From positions 425,725 through 489,724 of the forward strand of contig NZ_JARVSD010000008.1 of NCBI RefSeq assembly GCF_030209445.1: a stretch of DNA of 64,000 nt, written 5' to 3'. The notes beneath the pieces were generated by a model, which was not told the DNA's origin, ran no database searches, and saw only the letters and a list, made by a program, of their open reading frames with translations. The stretch's first letter is position 1; each line of letters begins with the position of its first letter. This stretch comes from Promicromonospora sp. MEB111. Its GTDB lineage: Bacteria > Actinomycetota > Actinomycetes > Actinomycetales > Cellulomonadaceae. Positions 50,501 through 57,991 of the stretch are shown in pieces. The translations under genes were made by a program, and so were the position numbers.

Positions 50501-51380
50501 CGATCGTGCCGCCGTGGCCGAGCGCGAACTCCAGGTCGCGGGTGGCGTCGTCGGCCAGCCCGTAGCGCAGGGACACCGGGTCGCCCGGCCGCAGCGCCCG
50601 CAGGGCGTCGGCCGCGCCGTCCCGCCCCACCAGGGAGAACGCACCCTCGGGGAGCGTGCCCGAGCCCGCGGGGCCGGTCTGCGCGACCGACACCACGACG
50701 TCGTCCTGCACGATCACCTCGGCGACCCGGTCCGCCGGGACGCCCGTGAACCCGCGGTTACGGCTGTACTCGCCCCACACCGGGGTATACGCGACCATGC
50801 CGTTCGCAGGCACGCCGCCACCGTTCGCGGCGTTCACCGACAGCACGTCGTGCGCGGCGCCCGCCAGGTCGGCGCTCGCGTCGACGGCGAGGTCGACGAG
50901 CTGCGCGATCCCGTCGCTGCTCACACCGACGTGCTCGCGCCCGCCGATGTCCGCGGACTTGCGCAGCACACCGTCCTGCACCTCGCCACCGAGCGCGGCG
51001 TTGCTGTTGCCGATGTCGAAGAACTCGCCGTTGACACCCGCGACGGCCCCGGCCCGGTTGGCGGCGGTGCTCAGCGGGCCGGCCGACGCGACCGGGCCGG
51101 CGGTCAGCAGGTCGGTGCTGACGGCATCCTCGGAGAGGTCGACGGTGAGGAACCGCGCGTCGTACCAGCCGCCCTCGTCCACCGCCTTCAGGTGCCGCAG
51201 GCTGATGCCGGGGCCGATGTCCTCGACGGTGTCGGTCAGGGCGAGCTCGTCCGCCGGGTTGCCGGACGCCGAGGTGACGGAGGCATGGGCGACGGATGGC
51301 AGCGCTGTCAGAAGGGTGGCCGCGGCGACAGCCGCGGCCAGAGGGCTGGACCACCGGCGATTCGGGGTCGTTGTACGCAT
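47535..51380 (-). CDS. Secreted phosphodiester glycosidase (NAGPA-like) fused to a calcineurin-like metallophosphoesterase
   Basis: The 1281-aa protein has a signal peptide (ALPSVAHA), then a phosphodiester glycosidase domain (NGEFFDIGNSNAALGG ... GIDKTARDLVRLGVETAVNLDGGGSTTLVAR, to about residue 400), Ig-like and jelly-roll segments, a metallophosphoesterase (FATLSDVQFTAD, VVLNGDITDRG, YYVPGNHESYG, VVFAHHPVAD; about 730-1000) and C-terminal Ig-like domains. NAGPA-type domains uncover GlcNAc-1-phosphodiesters or attack glycosyl phosphodiesters. Teichoic-acid-like or glycan phosphodiester turnover outside the cell is plausible but not shown. The ATG at 51380 was chosen at the signal peptide. 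Confidence 0.9.
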   Translation of the reverse strand: MRTTTPNRRWSSPLAAAVAAATLLTALPSVAHASVTSASGNPADELALTDTVEDIGPGISLRHLKAVDEGGWYDARFLTVDLSEDAVSTDLLTAGPVASAGPLSTAANRAGAVAGVNGEFFDIGNSNAALGGEVQDGVLRKSADIGGREHVGVSSDGIAQLVDLAVDASADLAGAAHDVLSVNAANGGGVPANGMVAYTPVWGEYSRNRGFTGVPADRVAEVIVQDDVVVSVAQTGPAGSGTLPEGAFSLVGRDGAADALRALRPGDPVSLRYGLADDATRDLEFALGHGGTIVRDGKVVEGLQTSVAPRTALGFKDGGRTLVLATWDGPGGTGKGGVGIDKTARDLVRLGVETAVNLDGGGSTTLVARALGDQDATLRNVPSDGHERNDPNGVGVFVAPGDGRLHDLLVSPAPGAAGADGDLRVFPGLHRTLVAKGTDDHETPVEVDADDVRWDARGASVTDGRLQAPVTARGEIIVTARSGRERDSADVRVLGALDDLELSTERLSIAEATSSAVTVGVTGRDAQGFTAPIEAGDLELDYDHDVVQVEPAAGGLRITPLKDAATILTISVAGQEVQLSITIGVQNVTVYDFDDDVLARWRNNSTRATTFSADPDGLRVDFEGMRNVGVSAASASVRVPVPGQPLRLRVRLRSSISVPSGLTYIAYVDATGKSGGVYGTGLTPSDDWQQATFTLPATTAYPISITGWQGINTNAAQQKPGTFVLDRIEADVPTSIELPPRPDLEADPLISADGEGLDGQDAWSFATLSDVQFTADNTDLTQVATTALHTIRATRPDLVVLNGDITDRGLPQDVALARQVLEDAGCDLVAVGEEPAPSSTPDPRTGTVPCYYVPGNHESYGLNNTQATLDPFVAEFGQPYRTFDHKGTRFVLLASSYGTLRGTAWDQLPMLQKALADAERDRSVDNVVVFAHHPVADPGDTAASQLGDGNEVALVQSMLTGFRERTDKGAVMVGSHAQIVDVHREEGVPYVVLPSSGKSPYGTPDRGGFTGWVSWSVDPRGEADEQWVEADVRAFAQSVALTAPETLEVGTTAQLSGSIVQPNGVAEGTRVVPLRYPMSVHWSGSRSLAIGSGERAVEAARRAGKVAVLDPETRILTALRRGEVTVSVTNDAMRPYDGDASLAPVTTSETIEVVPAANAGPRITVEAPVFTAQPVGTRGQVQKVTITSTGTAPVRIRAVDVEDDERHSPFSVDHDRCDDRTLAPGRTCEVWVRFDPVRAGVTSTADLELTTNGVERTVTVPLTGISTTLTWARTDDGPARP

Positions 51381-51577
51381 GGGGGTTCCTCGTGTGCGGA
51401 GGGGAGGCGGGCGCGGTTCGCACCCCGTCGCGCCGTCGTCCGACGGCGGCGCACGCACACGATCGATCCCGCCGGCCACGGGCGGGTGAACGGGCTCGGG
51501 CAGCTGGGTGAACTTGTCAGGGAATCACCCGTTCCGGGCGCTCGTGTGGCGGTATGAGCGCCCGGAAGCGAGTGCCG

Positions 51578-52990
51578 TCAGCGTGCCCGGACGGCGTCCC
51601 GGCGGCTGCGGGACCAGGTGGCGATCCCGAGGGCCAGCGCCAGGACCGCTGCGACCGCGGGGACCAGCAGGGCGCGCTGGTAGTCGACCGCCCCCGCGGC
51701 CGTGGCGTGGCCGTCCACCAGCACGATCGTGGCGGCCGTGACGCCCAGCGCGGCGCCGAACTGGAACGCCGTGTAGACGACGCCGCCGGCCACGCCGTGC
51801 TCCGACTCGGCCAGACCCGCCGTCGCCGCGGCGGTCAGCGGGCCGTACACCAGGGCGAACATGACCGCGACCAGCAGCAGGGACGGCAGCAGGTCGAGAT
51901 AGCCCCACGTCCCGTCGAGGCGCAGGGCCAGGACGAACGCCGCCGCACCGGCCAGCAGGCCCGCCACCAGCACCGGGACGTTCCCGAACCGCTGGACCAG
52001 CCGGTGCGTGAGCAGCGGCGCGATGATCATGTCGGCGCCCATGACGGCGAACACCAGCCCCGTCGCGACGGGCGACCACCCGCGGTACTCCTGCAGGTAC
52101 AGCGTGATCAGGAACTGGAACGCGAAGAACGCGCCGATCACCAGCAGCCCCGCGAGGCTCGCGCGCAGCAGGAGGCCCTCGCGCAGCACGGCGAGGCGCA
52201 GCAGCGGGTCGGCCGCCCGGCGCTCGATCAGCACGAACGCGCCGGCCAGCACCGCCGCTGCCACGAACGACGCGACCCCGGCGACGACGTCGCCGCCCTC
52301 ACCCAGCGCGACGACGCCGTAGATGAGGGCGACCATCGCGGCCGTGAGCGTGATCGCGCCGCCCACGTCGAACCCGCCGCGCGGCCCCTCGGCGGGCTCG
52401 TCCGGCCGGATGAGCAGCCGCCCGGCGACCCAGAGCGCGGCGCCCACGATCACCGGCGCGAAGAACACCCAGCGCCACCCCGCGTCGGTGAGGAACCCGC
52501 CCGCCACGACGCCGAGCGTGAACCCGCCCGCGCCGATGGCCCCGTAGATCGCCAGCGCCCGGTCGCGCAGCGGGCCCTCGGGGTAGCTGGTGGTCAGCAG
52601 GCTGAAGCCCGCCGGCGTCATGAACCCCGCGGTGGCCCCGGTGACGAACCGGGCGACGACCAGCACCCAGGCGTCGTCGGCCAGGCCGCCCAGCCCGGAG
52701 AACACGACGAACACCGCGAGGGCGACCAGGAAGGTGCGGCGCCGGCCCACGAGGTCGGCCGTGCGGCCGCCGAGGATCATGAACCCGCCGTAGGCCAGCA
52801 CGTAGGCGCTGATCACCCAGTGCGCGTCGGCGGTCGCCAGGCCGATGTCCGCGGCGATGGCCGGCACGGCGACGTTGAGCATCGCGATGTCGATGCCCTC
52901 CAGGAAGAGCGCGCCGCAGACGACGGCGAGCACTCCCCAGCCCGTCCGCGTCGCGGTGGTCGGTCGTGCGACCGCACTCGTGTCCGTCAC
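51578..52990 (-). CDS. MFS drug exporter (DHA2/EmrB-QacA type, 14 TM)
   Basis: The 470-aa protein has about 14 hydrophobic segments and DHA2 landmarks: FLEGIDIAMLNVAVPAIAADIG (motif D1-like), GRTADLVGRRRTF (motif A) and GPLRDRALAIYGAIGAGGFTLGVVAGG (motif C). It should export drugs or toxic organics by proton antiport. The GTG at 52990 has GAGGAG seven bases upstream, better than the ATG at 53017, which lies inside an operator. It is divergent from an HxlR regulator. Confidence 0.9.
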   Translation of the reverse strand: MTDTSAVARPTTATRTGWGVLAVVCGALFLEGIDIAMLNVAVPAIAADIGLATADAHWVISAYVLAYGGFMILGGRTADLVGRRRTFLVALAVFVVFSGLGGLADDAWVLVVARFVTGATAGFMTPAGFSLLTTSYPEGPLRDRALAIYGAIGAGGFTLGVVAGGFLTDAGWRWVFFAPVIVGAALWVAGRLLIRPDEPAEGPRGGFDVGGAITLTAAMVALIYGVVALGEGGDVVAGVASFVAAAVLAGAFVLIERRAADPLLRLAVLREGLLLRASLAGLLVIGAFFAFQFLITLYLQEYRGWSPVATGLVFAVMGADMIIAPLLTHRLVQRFGNVPVLVAGLLAGAAAFVLALRLDGTWGYLDLLPSLLLVAVMFALVYGPLTAAATAGLAESEHGVAGGVVYTAFQFGAALGVTAATIVLVDGHATAAGAVDYQRALLVPAVAAVLALALGIATWSRSRRDAVRAR

Positions 52991-53014
52991 AGAGATCTCC
53001 TCGCTCAGGTCCGG

Positions 53015-53037
53015 CATGGTTACCACTTGTAACCATG
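53015..53037. promoter_or_regulatory. HxlR operator: perfect 9-5-9 dyad
   Basis: CATGGTTAC, 5 nt, GTAACCATG is a perfect inverted repeat of 23 bp between the divergent exporter and hxlR-type genes. Its size fits an HxlR dimer. It would block transcription of both genes. Confidence 0.7.
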
Positions 53038-53061
53038 ACGATCGTTGGGCACGATCGACGG

Positions 53062-53517
53062 ATGGCACAAGAAGGCACTTCGACGTCACCGGGTTCCCTC
53101 GAGGTAACCGCCGCGGAGCTGGCGGAGTGCCGGGCGGACCGCGACCCGTTCCAGTGGGACGTGCGTGAGGACTGCCAGGTGCGGCAGATCCTGGACCGCA
53201 TCGCGGACAAGTGGTCCCTGCTGGTCATCGCGCTGCTGGACGAGAAGAAGCTCCGGTTCGGCGAGCTGGGCCGCGAGATCGACGGCATCAGCAAGCGCAT
53301 GCTCACCGTCACGTTGCGCAACCTCGAGCGCGACGGCCTGGTGAGCCGCACGGTCTACCCCGAGGTCCCGCCGCGCGTGGAGTACGAGCTCACCGCCCTG
53401 GGCCGCACCCTGCTCGCGACGACGCAGGCGCTGGTGTCCTGGACGGAGGAGCACCAGGACCAGATCGCCCAGGCCCGCGAGGCGTTCGAGGCGGCCAACG
53501 GCGGCGTCACCGTCTGA
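53062..53517 (+). CDS. HxlR family transcriptional regulator
   Basis: The 151-aa winged-helix protein has the HxlR core DCQVRQILDRIADKWSLLVIALL, LRFGELGREIDGISKRMLTVTLRNLERDGLVSRTVYPEVPPRVEYELTALGRTL. A Cys at the start of the domain could sense electrophiles, as in several HxlR proteins. The ATG at 53062 was taken; an ATG at 53035 overlaps the operator. It probably represses the divergent DHA2 exporter. Confidence 0.92.
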   Translation: MAQEGTSTSPGSLEVTAAELAECRADRDPFQWDVREDCQVRQILDRIADKWSLLVIALLDEKKLRFGELGREIDGISKRMLTVTLRNLERDGLVSRTVYPEVPPRVEYELTALGRTLLATTQALVSWTEEHQDQIAQAREAFEAANGGVTV

Positions 53518-53535
53518 AGAGGTCCGGCGGGCCGG

Positions 53536-54264
53536 TCAGATCCGGTCCCACGGGACCGCGGCCAGGCGGTCGACGACGGCGGTCAGGAGCGGGCCGGCGT
53601 CGGGCAGCGGGACGTCGTCGATCGAGGCGACGGCGACCACCCCGATGGAGTTGACGAGGAACGCACCCGCGAAGCCGGCGGCGTCGGCGAGCGGGACGAG
53701 CCTGCGGGACGACGGCGTCGTGGCCTCGACCAGGCGCATGGCGGTGCCGTGGAGCCAGGGTGCCTCCGGCCAGACGACGGCGCCGTCCGGCTCCAGGAAG
53801 CCGATGTTGGCGATCGACGACTCGGCGACGGCGCCGTCGGGCGTGGTGAGCAGGGCGTCGTCGTACCCGTCGAGGCCGACGCGGCGGGCCCACTCGATCT
53901 GGGCGAAGCCGCCCAGGTGCTTGAGGTGGGCGAACGGCCGCAGGTAGGGGACCGACCGCAGTCGCTGCGGCGTGGCGGGCGGATGGTGGGGCTCGGCCAC
54001 CGTGACCACGACGTGCTCGGCGTGGCGCAGGACGACGCGCACCGAGGCGTCGGGCGTGCCGTCCAGCGCGTGCCGCACCAGGTCGCGGACCCGCTCCGCC
54101 TCCAGCGGCCGGCCGAAGAGCTCACGGTGCGCGTCGTCGAGCCGGGTCAGGTGGTGGGTCAGGCCCTGGACCCCGCCGTCGCGCACCTGCATGGCCGTGA
54201 AGTGGCCGTAGGTGCTGAACAGGTCGCTGGGCGCCGCGGGGCGGCCGTCGGTCTCGATGCGCAC
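53536..54264 (-). CDS. Aminotransferase class IV family protein
   Basis: The 242-aa PLP fold-type IV protein has the Lys-containing FAHLKHLGGFAQIEWARR, AVAESSIANIGFL and LVNSIGVVAVASID. It belongs with branched-chain aminotransferase/ADC lyase relatives; the exact reaction is unknown. It is shorter than BCAT (about 360 aa) and close to ADC lyase size. The ATG at 54264 lies just before the beginning of homology. It converges with hxlR at 18 bp. Confidence 0.85.
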   Translation of the reverse strand: MRIETDGRPAAPSDLFSTYGHFTAMQVRDGGVQGLTHHLTRLDDAHRELFGRPLEAERVRDLVRHALDGTPDASVRVVLRHAEHVVVTVAEPHHPPATPQRLRSVPYLRPFAHLKHLGGFAQIEWARRVGLDGYDDALLTTPDGAVAESSIANIGFLEPDGAVVWPEAPWLHGTAMRLVEATTPSSRRLVPLADAAGFAGAFLVNSIGVVAVASIDDVPLPDAGPLLTAVVDRLAAVPWDRI

Positions 54265-54284
54265 CCTCGGACCCTAGCCCGCCG

Positions 54285-55145
54285 TCATGCGGTGACGGCG
54301 GCGTGGGACGTGGCCCAGGTGAGGGCCTGGTCCGCGATCTCCTCCCAGCCGGGCTGGGAGACGAGCCGGTGCGTGCGGCCGGCGTACTCCTTGTACTCGA
54401 CCACGGCGGGGCTGTCCGTGGCGGCGTACTTGGCCACGATCGCCTTGCCGATGGCCGGCGGGACCACGTTGTCGATGCCGCCGGTGATCACCAGGAGCGG
54501 CGCGCGGTCGGCGCGGGCGTAGTCGACGTGGGTCACGCCGTTCTTCTCGTTCATGGTGGAGGCCACGCCCTCGAAGAGGACCCGGTTGTAGGACGGGACG
54601 GCGAGCTGCTCCCAGAGCGCGTCCGACTCGGCGCGGGAGAGGTCGTTGCCGAAGGTGAAGTGGAAGTGCCCCTTCGAGATCGGCTTGACGCCGTTGCGGT
54701 TGAACGGGTTGGACAGGATCGGCAGGCCCGTGCGGAACGTCGAGGCCGGCAGTGTGGAGATCCCGGCCGTCTGCCCGGGGGCGACGCCGACGTAGGCGGC
54801 GCCGAGTCCGCGGTCGGCCAGCATCTGGGTGATGACGCCGCCGAACGAGTGGCCCATGATGATCGGCTTCACCGGCAGGGCGCGGATGATGCGCTCGTAG
54901 TGGTCGGTGATCTCCTTGAGGCCGATGCCGCGCAGGGGCGCGGGGTTGGTGCGGATGTCCTGCACGCTGCGGTCGTCGATGCCGGGCCAGCCCGGGACGA
55001 TCACCTCGTGGCCCGCGGCGCGGAACCGCTCTGCCCAGGTGTCCCAGCTCGCGGGGGTCATCCAGAGGCCGTGGATCAGGACGATCGGGAGCTTCTCCGG
55101 GGTGGTGCCGGCGGCGCTGCTGGTGGTGTCGGGGGTGGCGTTCAT
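54285..55145 (-). CDS. Alpha/beta hydrolase
   Basis: The 286-aa protein has VLIHGLWMTPASWDTWAERF, the nucleophile elbow MGHSFGGVI, an acid in ITGGIDNVVPP and the His in YAGRTHRLVSQPGWEEIA. No signal peptide is present. The pattern is common in actinobacterial EstC/AB hydrolase_6 proteins of unknown substrate. It is divergent from a TetR gene, with two operators between, so it is probably induced by a ligand of that regulator. Confidence 0.9.
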   Translation of the reverse strand: MNATPDTTSSAAGTTPEKLPIVLIHGLWMTPASWDTWAERFRAAGHEVIVPGWPGIDDRSVQDIRTNPAPLRGIGLKEITDHYERIIRALPVKPIIMGHSFGGVITQMLADRGLGAAYVGVAPGQTAGISTLPASTFRTGLPILSNPFNRNGVKPISKGHFHFTFGNDLSRAESDALWEQLAVPSYNRVLFEGVASTMNEKNGVTHVDYARADRAPLLVITGGIDNVVPPAIGKAIVAKYAATDSPAVVEYKEYAGRTHRLVSQPGWEEIADQALTWATSHAAVTA

Positions 55146-55193
55146 GGCGGGCTCCTCAGGTTCGGTGGGCCGGGCTCCCGGTCCGTCGGCAGG

Positions 55194-55277
55194 AAGAACG
55201 ATCGTTCTTTCTCTGTTATTCCAGAAAGGTACGCCCGCACCCGGCCGGCGTCAATGCCCAAGGAGAAAGATCGTTCT
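55194..55277. promoter_or_regulatory. Two TetR operators between hydrolase and tetR
   Basis: Site 1 (55194-55209) is the perfect palindrome AAGAACGATCGTTCTT. Site 2 (55264-55277, AGAAAGATCGTTCT) differs by one base in the core and ends directly at the tetR ATG (55278). Spacing of centres is about 69 bp. Site 2 would block the regulator's own start. Confidence 0.7.
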
Positions 55278-55901
55278 ATGCTGACTGACATGGCACCCAG
55301 ATCCACTGCCTCCCGCGCCCCGCGCAAGACCGCCGAAGGAGGCTCCGAGGCGCGCGAACGCCTGCTGCGCACCGCGTCCGAGCTGTTCTACGCCGAGGGC
55401 ATCCACGTGGTCGGCGTCGACCGCATCGTCGCCGCTGCCGGCGTCACGCGGGCCACGTTCTACCGGCACTTCCCGAGCAAGGAGGACCTGGTCGAGGCCT
55501 ACCTCGGCGTGGAGGACGCGAACCTGCGCGCCGCGCTCGACGGCGCCGCCTCGGCGACCGACGACCCGGTCGAGCTCGTGGGCCTGCTCATCGAGGGCAT
55601 CGCCGAGGACGTCGCCCGCCACCACACCCGCGGCTGCCCCTTCATCAACGCCGCCGCGGAGTACCCCGATGCCGACAGCGGGGTGCGGCGCGCCGTCGAC
55701 ACGCACCGCGCCTGGTTCCGGGGCGCGCTCGAACAGGTGCTCACCGCCGCCGGCGTCGACGACGCCGTGACGCGCGCCGGGCAGCTCGTGCTGCTGCGCG
55801 ACGCCGCGCTGGTCGGCGGCTATCTCGACGGCTGGGACAACGTGCGCGTGGCGTTCGTCAGCGCCGCCCGCCAGGCGGCGGGGCTGGACCCGGCGGCGTA
55901 G
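55278..55901 (+). CDS. TetR family transcriptional regulator
   Basis: The 207-aa protein has the TetR HTH (EARERLLRTASELFYAEGIHVVGVDRIVAAAGVTRATFYRHFPSKEDLVEAYL) and a C-terminal ligand domain with HTRGCPFINAAAEYPD, characteristic of the TetR_C LmrA/YxaF-like group. It probably represses the divergent hydrolase. ATG at 55278 or 55290 are both possible; the first directly abuts operator 2. Confidence 0.92.
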   Translation: MLTDMAPRSTASRAPRKTAEGGSEARERLLRTASELFYAEGIHVVGVDRIVAAAGVTRATFYRHFPSKEDLVEAYLGVEDANLRAALDGAASATDDPVELVGLLIEGIAEDVARHHTRGCPFINAAAEYPDADSGVRRAVDTHRAWFRGALEQVLTAAGVDDAVTRAGQLVLLRDAALVGGYLDGWDNVRVAFVSAARQAAGLDPAA

Positions 55902-56005
55902 GGCGACGCGCCGGTCCGGCAAGCCACATACCGGACTTCCCTGTGCCGAGCGTTGACCCATATCCTGGCGTCCGTCGTACGACCGTCACGAGGGGGAACG
56001 GCCTG

Positions 56006-56650
56006 ATGAACGCACCCGACGCAGGACGGGGGACCGCGCGCGGAGTGCGCGGCGTCCTCGCGGCGTCGGCGGCGACCCTCGTGGCCCTCGCCTCGCACCT
56101 CGCCGGCGGCGGGGACGTCCCGGGCTGGCTCGGGATCCTCGTGCCCTGGGTGCTCTCGCTCCCCGTCTGCACGGCCCTGGTCGCCCGGCGGCTCACGCTG
56201 CCGCGGCTCTCGGTCTCGGTCGCGGCGAGCCAGCTCCTGTTCCACCTGCTCTTCCAGCTCGGCACCCCGGTCGGCACGCTCCAGGCCGTCGCCGACCCGC
56301 ACGGGGCCCATGGCGGGCACGGGGACATGGCGCCGCTCGCGACGTCGGGCGCGCCGGTCCAGACGGCGCTGCTGCACGGCGGGCCGTCGATGTGGCTCTG
56401 GCACGGGATCGCCGCGGCGGTCACCGTCGTGGTGCTGCACCGCGGGGAGCTGCTGCTGCGGCGCCTGCGCGAGCTGGGCAGCCGGATGGCGGCCTGGCTG
56501 CTGCGCGCGTGGGTCGTCCTCGACCGCCCGATCTCCTTCGTGGCGCCCGCCCGCTCCGGCGTGCCCGCCGAGACCTTCCGCCCGCTCCACCCGGGTCCCC
56601 AGCTCTCACCCCTCCTGCGGAGGGGACCTCCCGCACCGCACGCGGTCTGA
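56006..56650 (+). CDS. Hypothetical membrane protein with His/Met-rich loop
   Basis: The 214-aa product has four or five hydrophobic segments and a His-rich loop (DPHGAHGGHGDMAPLA) between two of them. SVAASQLLFHLLFQLG resembles VAASHLFHLGMS of the DUF5134 protein at 61001. A role in metal (copper) handling is inferred from the His/Met loop and from the copC-type genes that follow. The ATG at 56006 has AGGGGGA 8 nt upstream. Confidence 0.75.
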   Translation: MNAPDAGRGTARGVRGVLAASAATLVALASHLAGGGDVPGWLGILVPWVLSLPVCTALVARRLTLPRLSVSVAASQLLFHLLFQLGTPVGTLQAVADPHGAHGGHGDMAPLATSGAPVQTALLHGGPSMWLWHGIAAAVTVVVLHRGELLLRRLRELGSRMAAWLLRAWVVLDRPISFVAPARSGVPAETFRPLHPGPQLSPLLRRGPPAPHAV

Positions 56651-56657
56651 GCCCTGC

Positions 56658-56683
56658 CCCACGGGCGCACGTGTGCCCGTGGG
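56658..56683. terminator. Hairpin between membrane protein gene and copC-type gene
   Basis: CCCACGGGC and GCCCGTGGG arms meet with a four-pair apex including one wobble, giving a nearly loopless 26-bp palindrome. It lies 8 nt after the stop of the membrane protein gene. Confidence 0.5.
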
Positions 56684-56735
56684 CTGTTCCGTGCGTGCCG
56701 ACGTCGATCCATGACGTCCGAGGAGAGGTCTCTTC

Positions 56736-57353
56736 ATGCCCCGAACCCGTCCGCTCGTGGCCGGGCTGGCGGTGGCCGTCGTCGCACTGTGCGCGACCGC
56801 GGCCCCGGCGTCCGCCCACGACAAGCTGGTCTCCAGTGATCCGGCGTCCGACCAGGTGCTCCAGGAGGCGCCCGCCGAGGTGTCCCTGACGTTCTCGGCC
56901 GACGTCCTGGACATGGGCGCCGCCGTGGTCGTCACCGACGGCGACACCGACTGGGTGTCCGCCGCGCCCGCGATCGACGGGCCCACCGTCACGGCTGTCC
57001 TGGATCCCGGGCTGCCGGACGGCGGCTACGAGATCCGCTGGCGGGTCGTGTCCTCCGACGGGCACCCCATCACGGGGATCGTCCCGTTCGCCGTCGGCGA
57101 CGGCGAGGAGGCGGGGGCGGGACCCGCCGCCGGGGCTGCCGGGGACGACGCCTCGGGTGCCGGTACGCAGGGCAGCACGCAGGACCAGACCGCACGACAG
57201 GACGAGGGGCCCTGGCGGGTCGTCCTCGTCGGTGCGGGCGGGGCCGCCGTCGCGGCGGCCCTGTTCGCGCTGGTCCACGTTCTCCGCCGCCGCAGGGATG
57301 CGGCCGGCCCCGACGACTCCGGGAACACCCCGGACCCGTCGGGAACGAAGTGA
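56736..57353 (+). CDS. CopC domain protein, membrane-anchored copper carrier
   Basis: The 205-aa protein has a signal peptide cleaved before His28 (ASA-HDKLVSSDPASD), a CopC domain (to about residue 125; SSDGHPITG supplies another metal ligand His) and a C-terminal membrane helix with basic tail. CopC binds Cu(II) through its mature N-terminal His and other His/Asp. Family knowledge supports periplasmic or wall-side copper handling. It begins a tight cluster with PCuAC, DyP and PepSY genes. Confidence 0.92.
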   Translation: MPRTRPLVAGLAVAVVALCATAAPASAHDKLVSSDPASDQVLQEAPAEVSLTFSADVLDMGAAVVVTDGDTDWVSAAPAIDGPTVTAVLDPGLPDGGYEIRWRVVSSDGHPITGIVPFAVGDGEEAGAGPAAGAAGDDASGAGTQGSTQDQTARQDEGPWRVVLVGAGGAAVAAALFALVHVLRRRRDAAGPDDSGNTPDPSGTK

Positions 57354-57364
57354 GAGGTACTGCT

Positions 57365-57991
57365 GTGCACAACCGAACGATGAACAACCGCCCGACCGGC
57401 CGCCGGGGCAGGTCCACGACCGCCGGGCTCGGCGTCGTCCTCACCGCGCTGGCCCTGGCGGGCTGCGCCACCGCGGACGCCGCGGACGACGACGGCGGCT
57501 CCGCCGCGCGCGCCGCGCAGGGCGTGACCCTGAGCGACGCGTGGGTCAAGGCCGCCGACTCCGGGATGTCCGCCGCGTTCGGCGGGCTGACCAACTCCGG
57601 CGCGCAGGACGTCACGGTCGTCTCGGCGACCACCGAGGCCTCCTCGATGCTGGAGCTCCACGAGACGGTGGAGAACGAGACGGGCGAGCTGGTCATGCGG
57701 GAGATCGACGGCGGGTTCGTCATCCCCGCCGGGGACACGCTGACGCTCGAGCCGGGCGGCAGCCACATCATGCTCATGGACCTCACCGACCCGCTGGAGG
57801 CGGGCGACGAGGTCACGTTCACGCTCACCTTCTCCGACGACTCGACCTACGAGTTCACGGCGCCCGTCAAGGACTACTCCGGGGCGAACGAGAACTACGT
57901 GGGCGGGGACACCGGGGCGGACGCGGGCGACATGGACATGGGATCCGGCACGGACACGGACGACGCCGGCCACACGGGTACGGACGGCTGA
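57365..57991 (+). CDS. PCu(A)C copper chaperone lipoprotein
   Basis: The 208-aa protein has a lipobox LALAGC (Cys34) and a PCuAC domain with the Cu(I) ligands of the H-M...H-x-M pattern: LELHETVENETGELVMREI and GGSHIMLMDL. A Met/Asp-rich C-terminal tail (GDMDMGSGTD) may bind extra metal. In Streptomyces the related ECuC feeds copper to Sco and the peroxidase pathway. GTG at 57365 was chosen (GAGAGG 7 nt upstream); a GTG at 57350 overlaps the copC-type stop. Its stop overlaps the DyP start as TGATG. Confidence 0.9.
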   Translation: MHNRTMNNRPTGRRGRSTTAGLGVVLTALALAGCATADAADDDGGSAARAAQGVTLSDAWVKAADSGMSAAFGGLTNSGAQDVTVVSATTEASSMLELHETVENETGELVMREIDGGFVIPAGDTLTLEPGGSHIMLMDLTDPLEAGDEVTFTLTFSDDSTYEFTAPVKDYSGANENYVGGDTGADAGDMDMGSGTDTDDAGHTGTDG

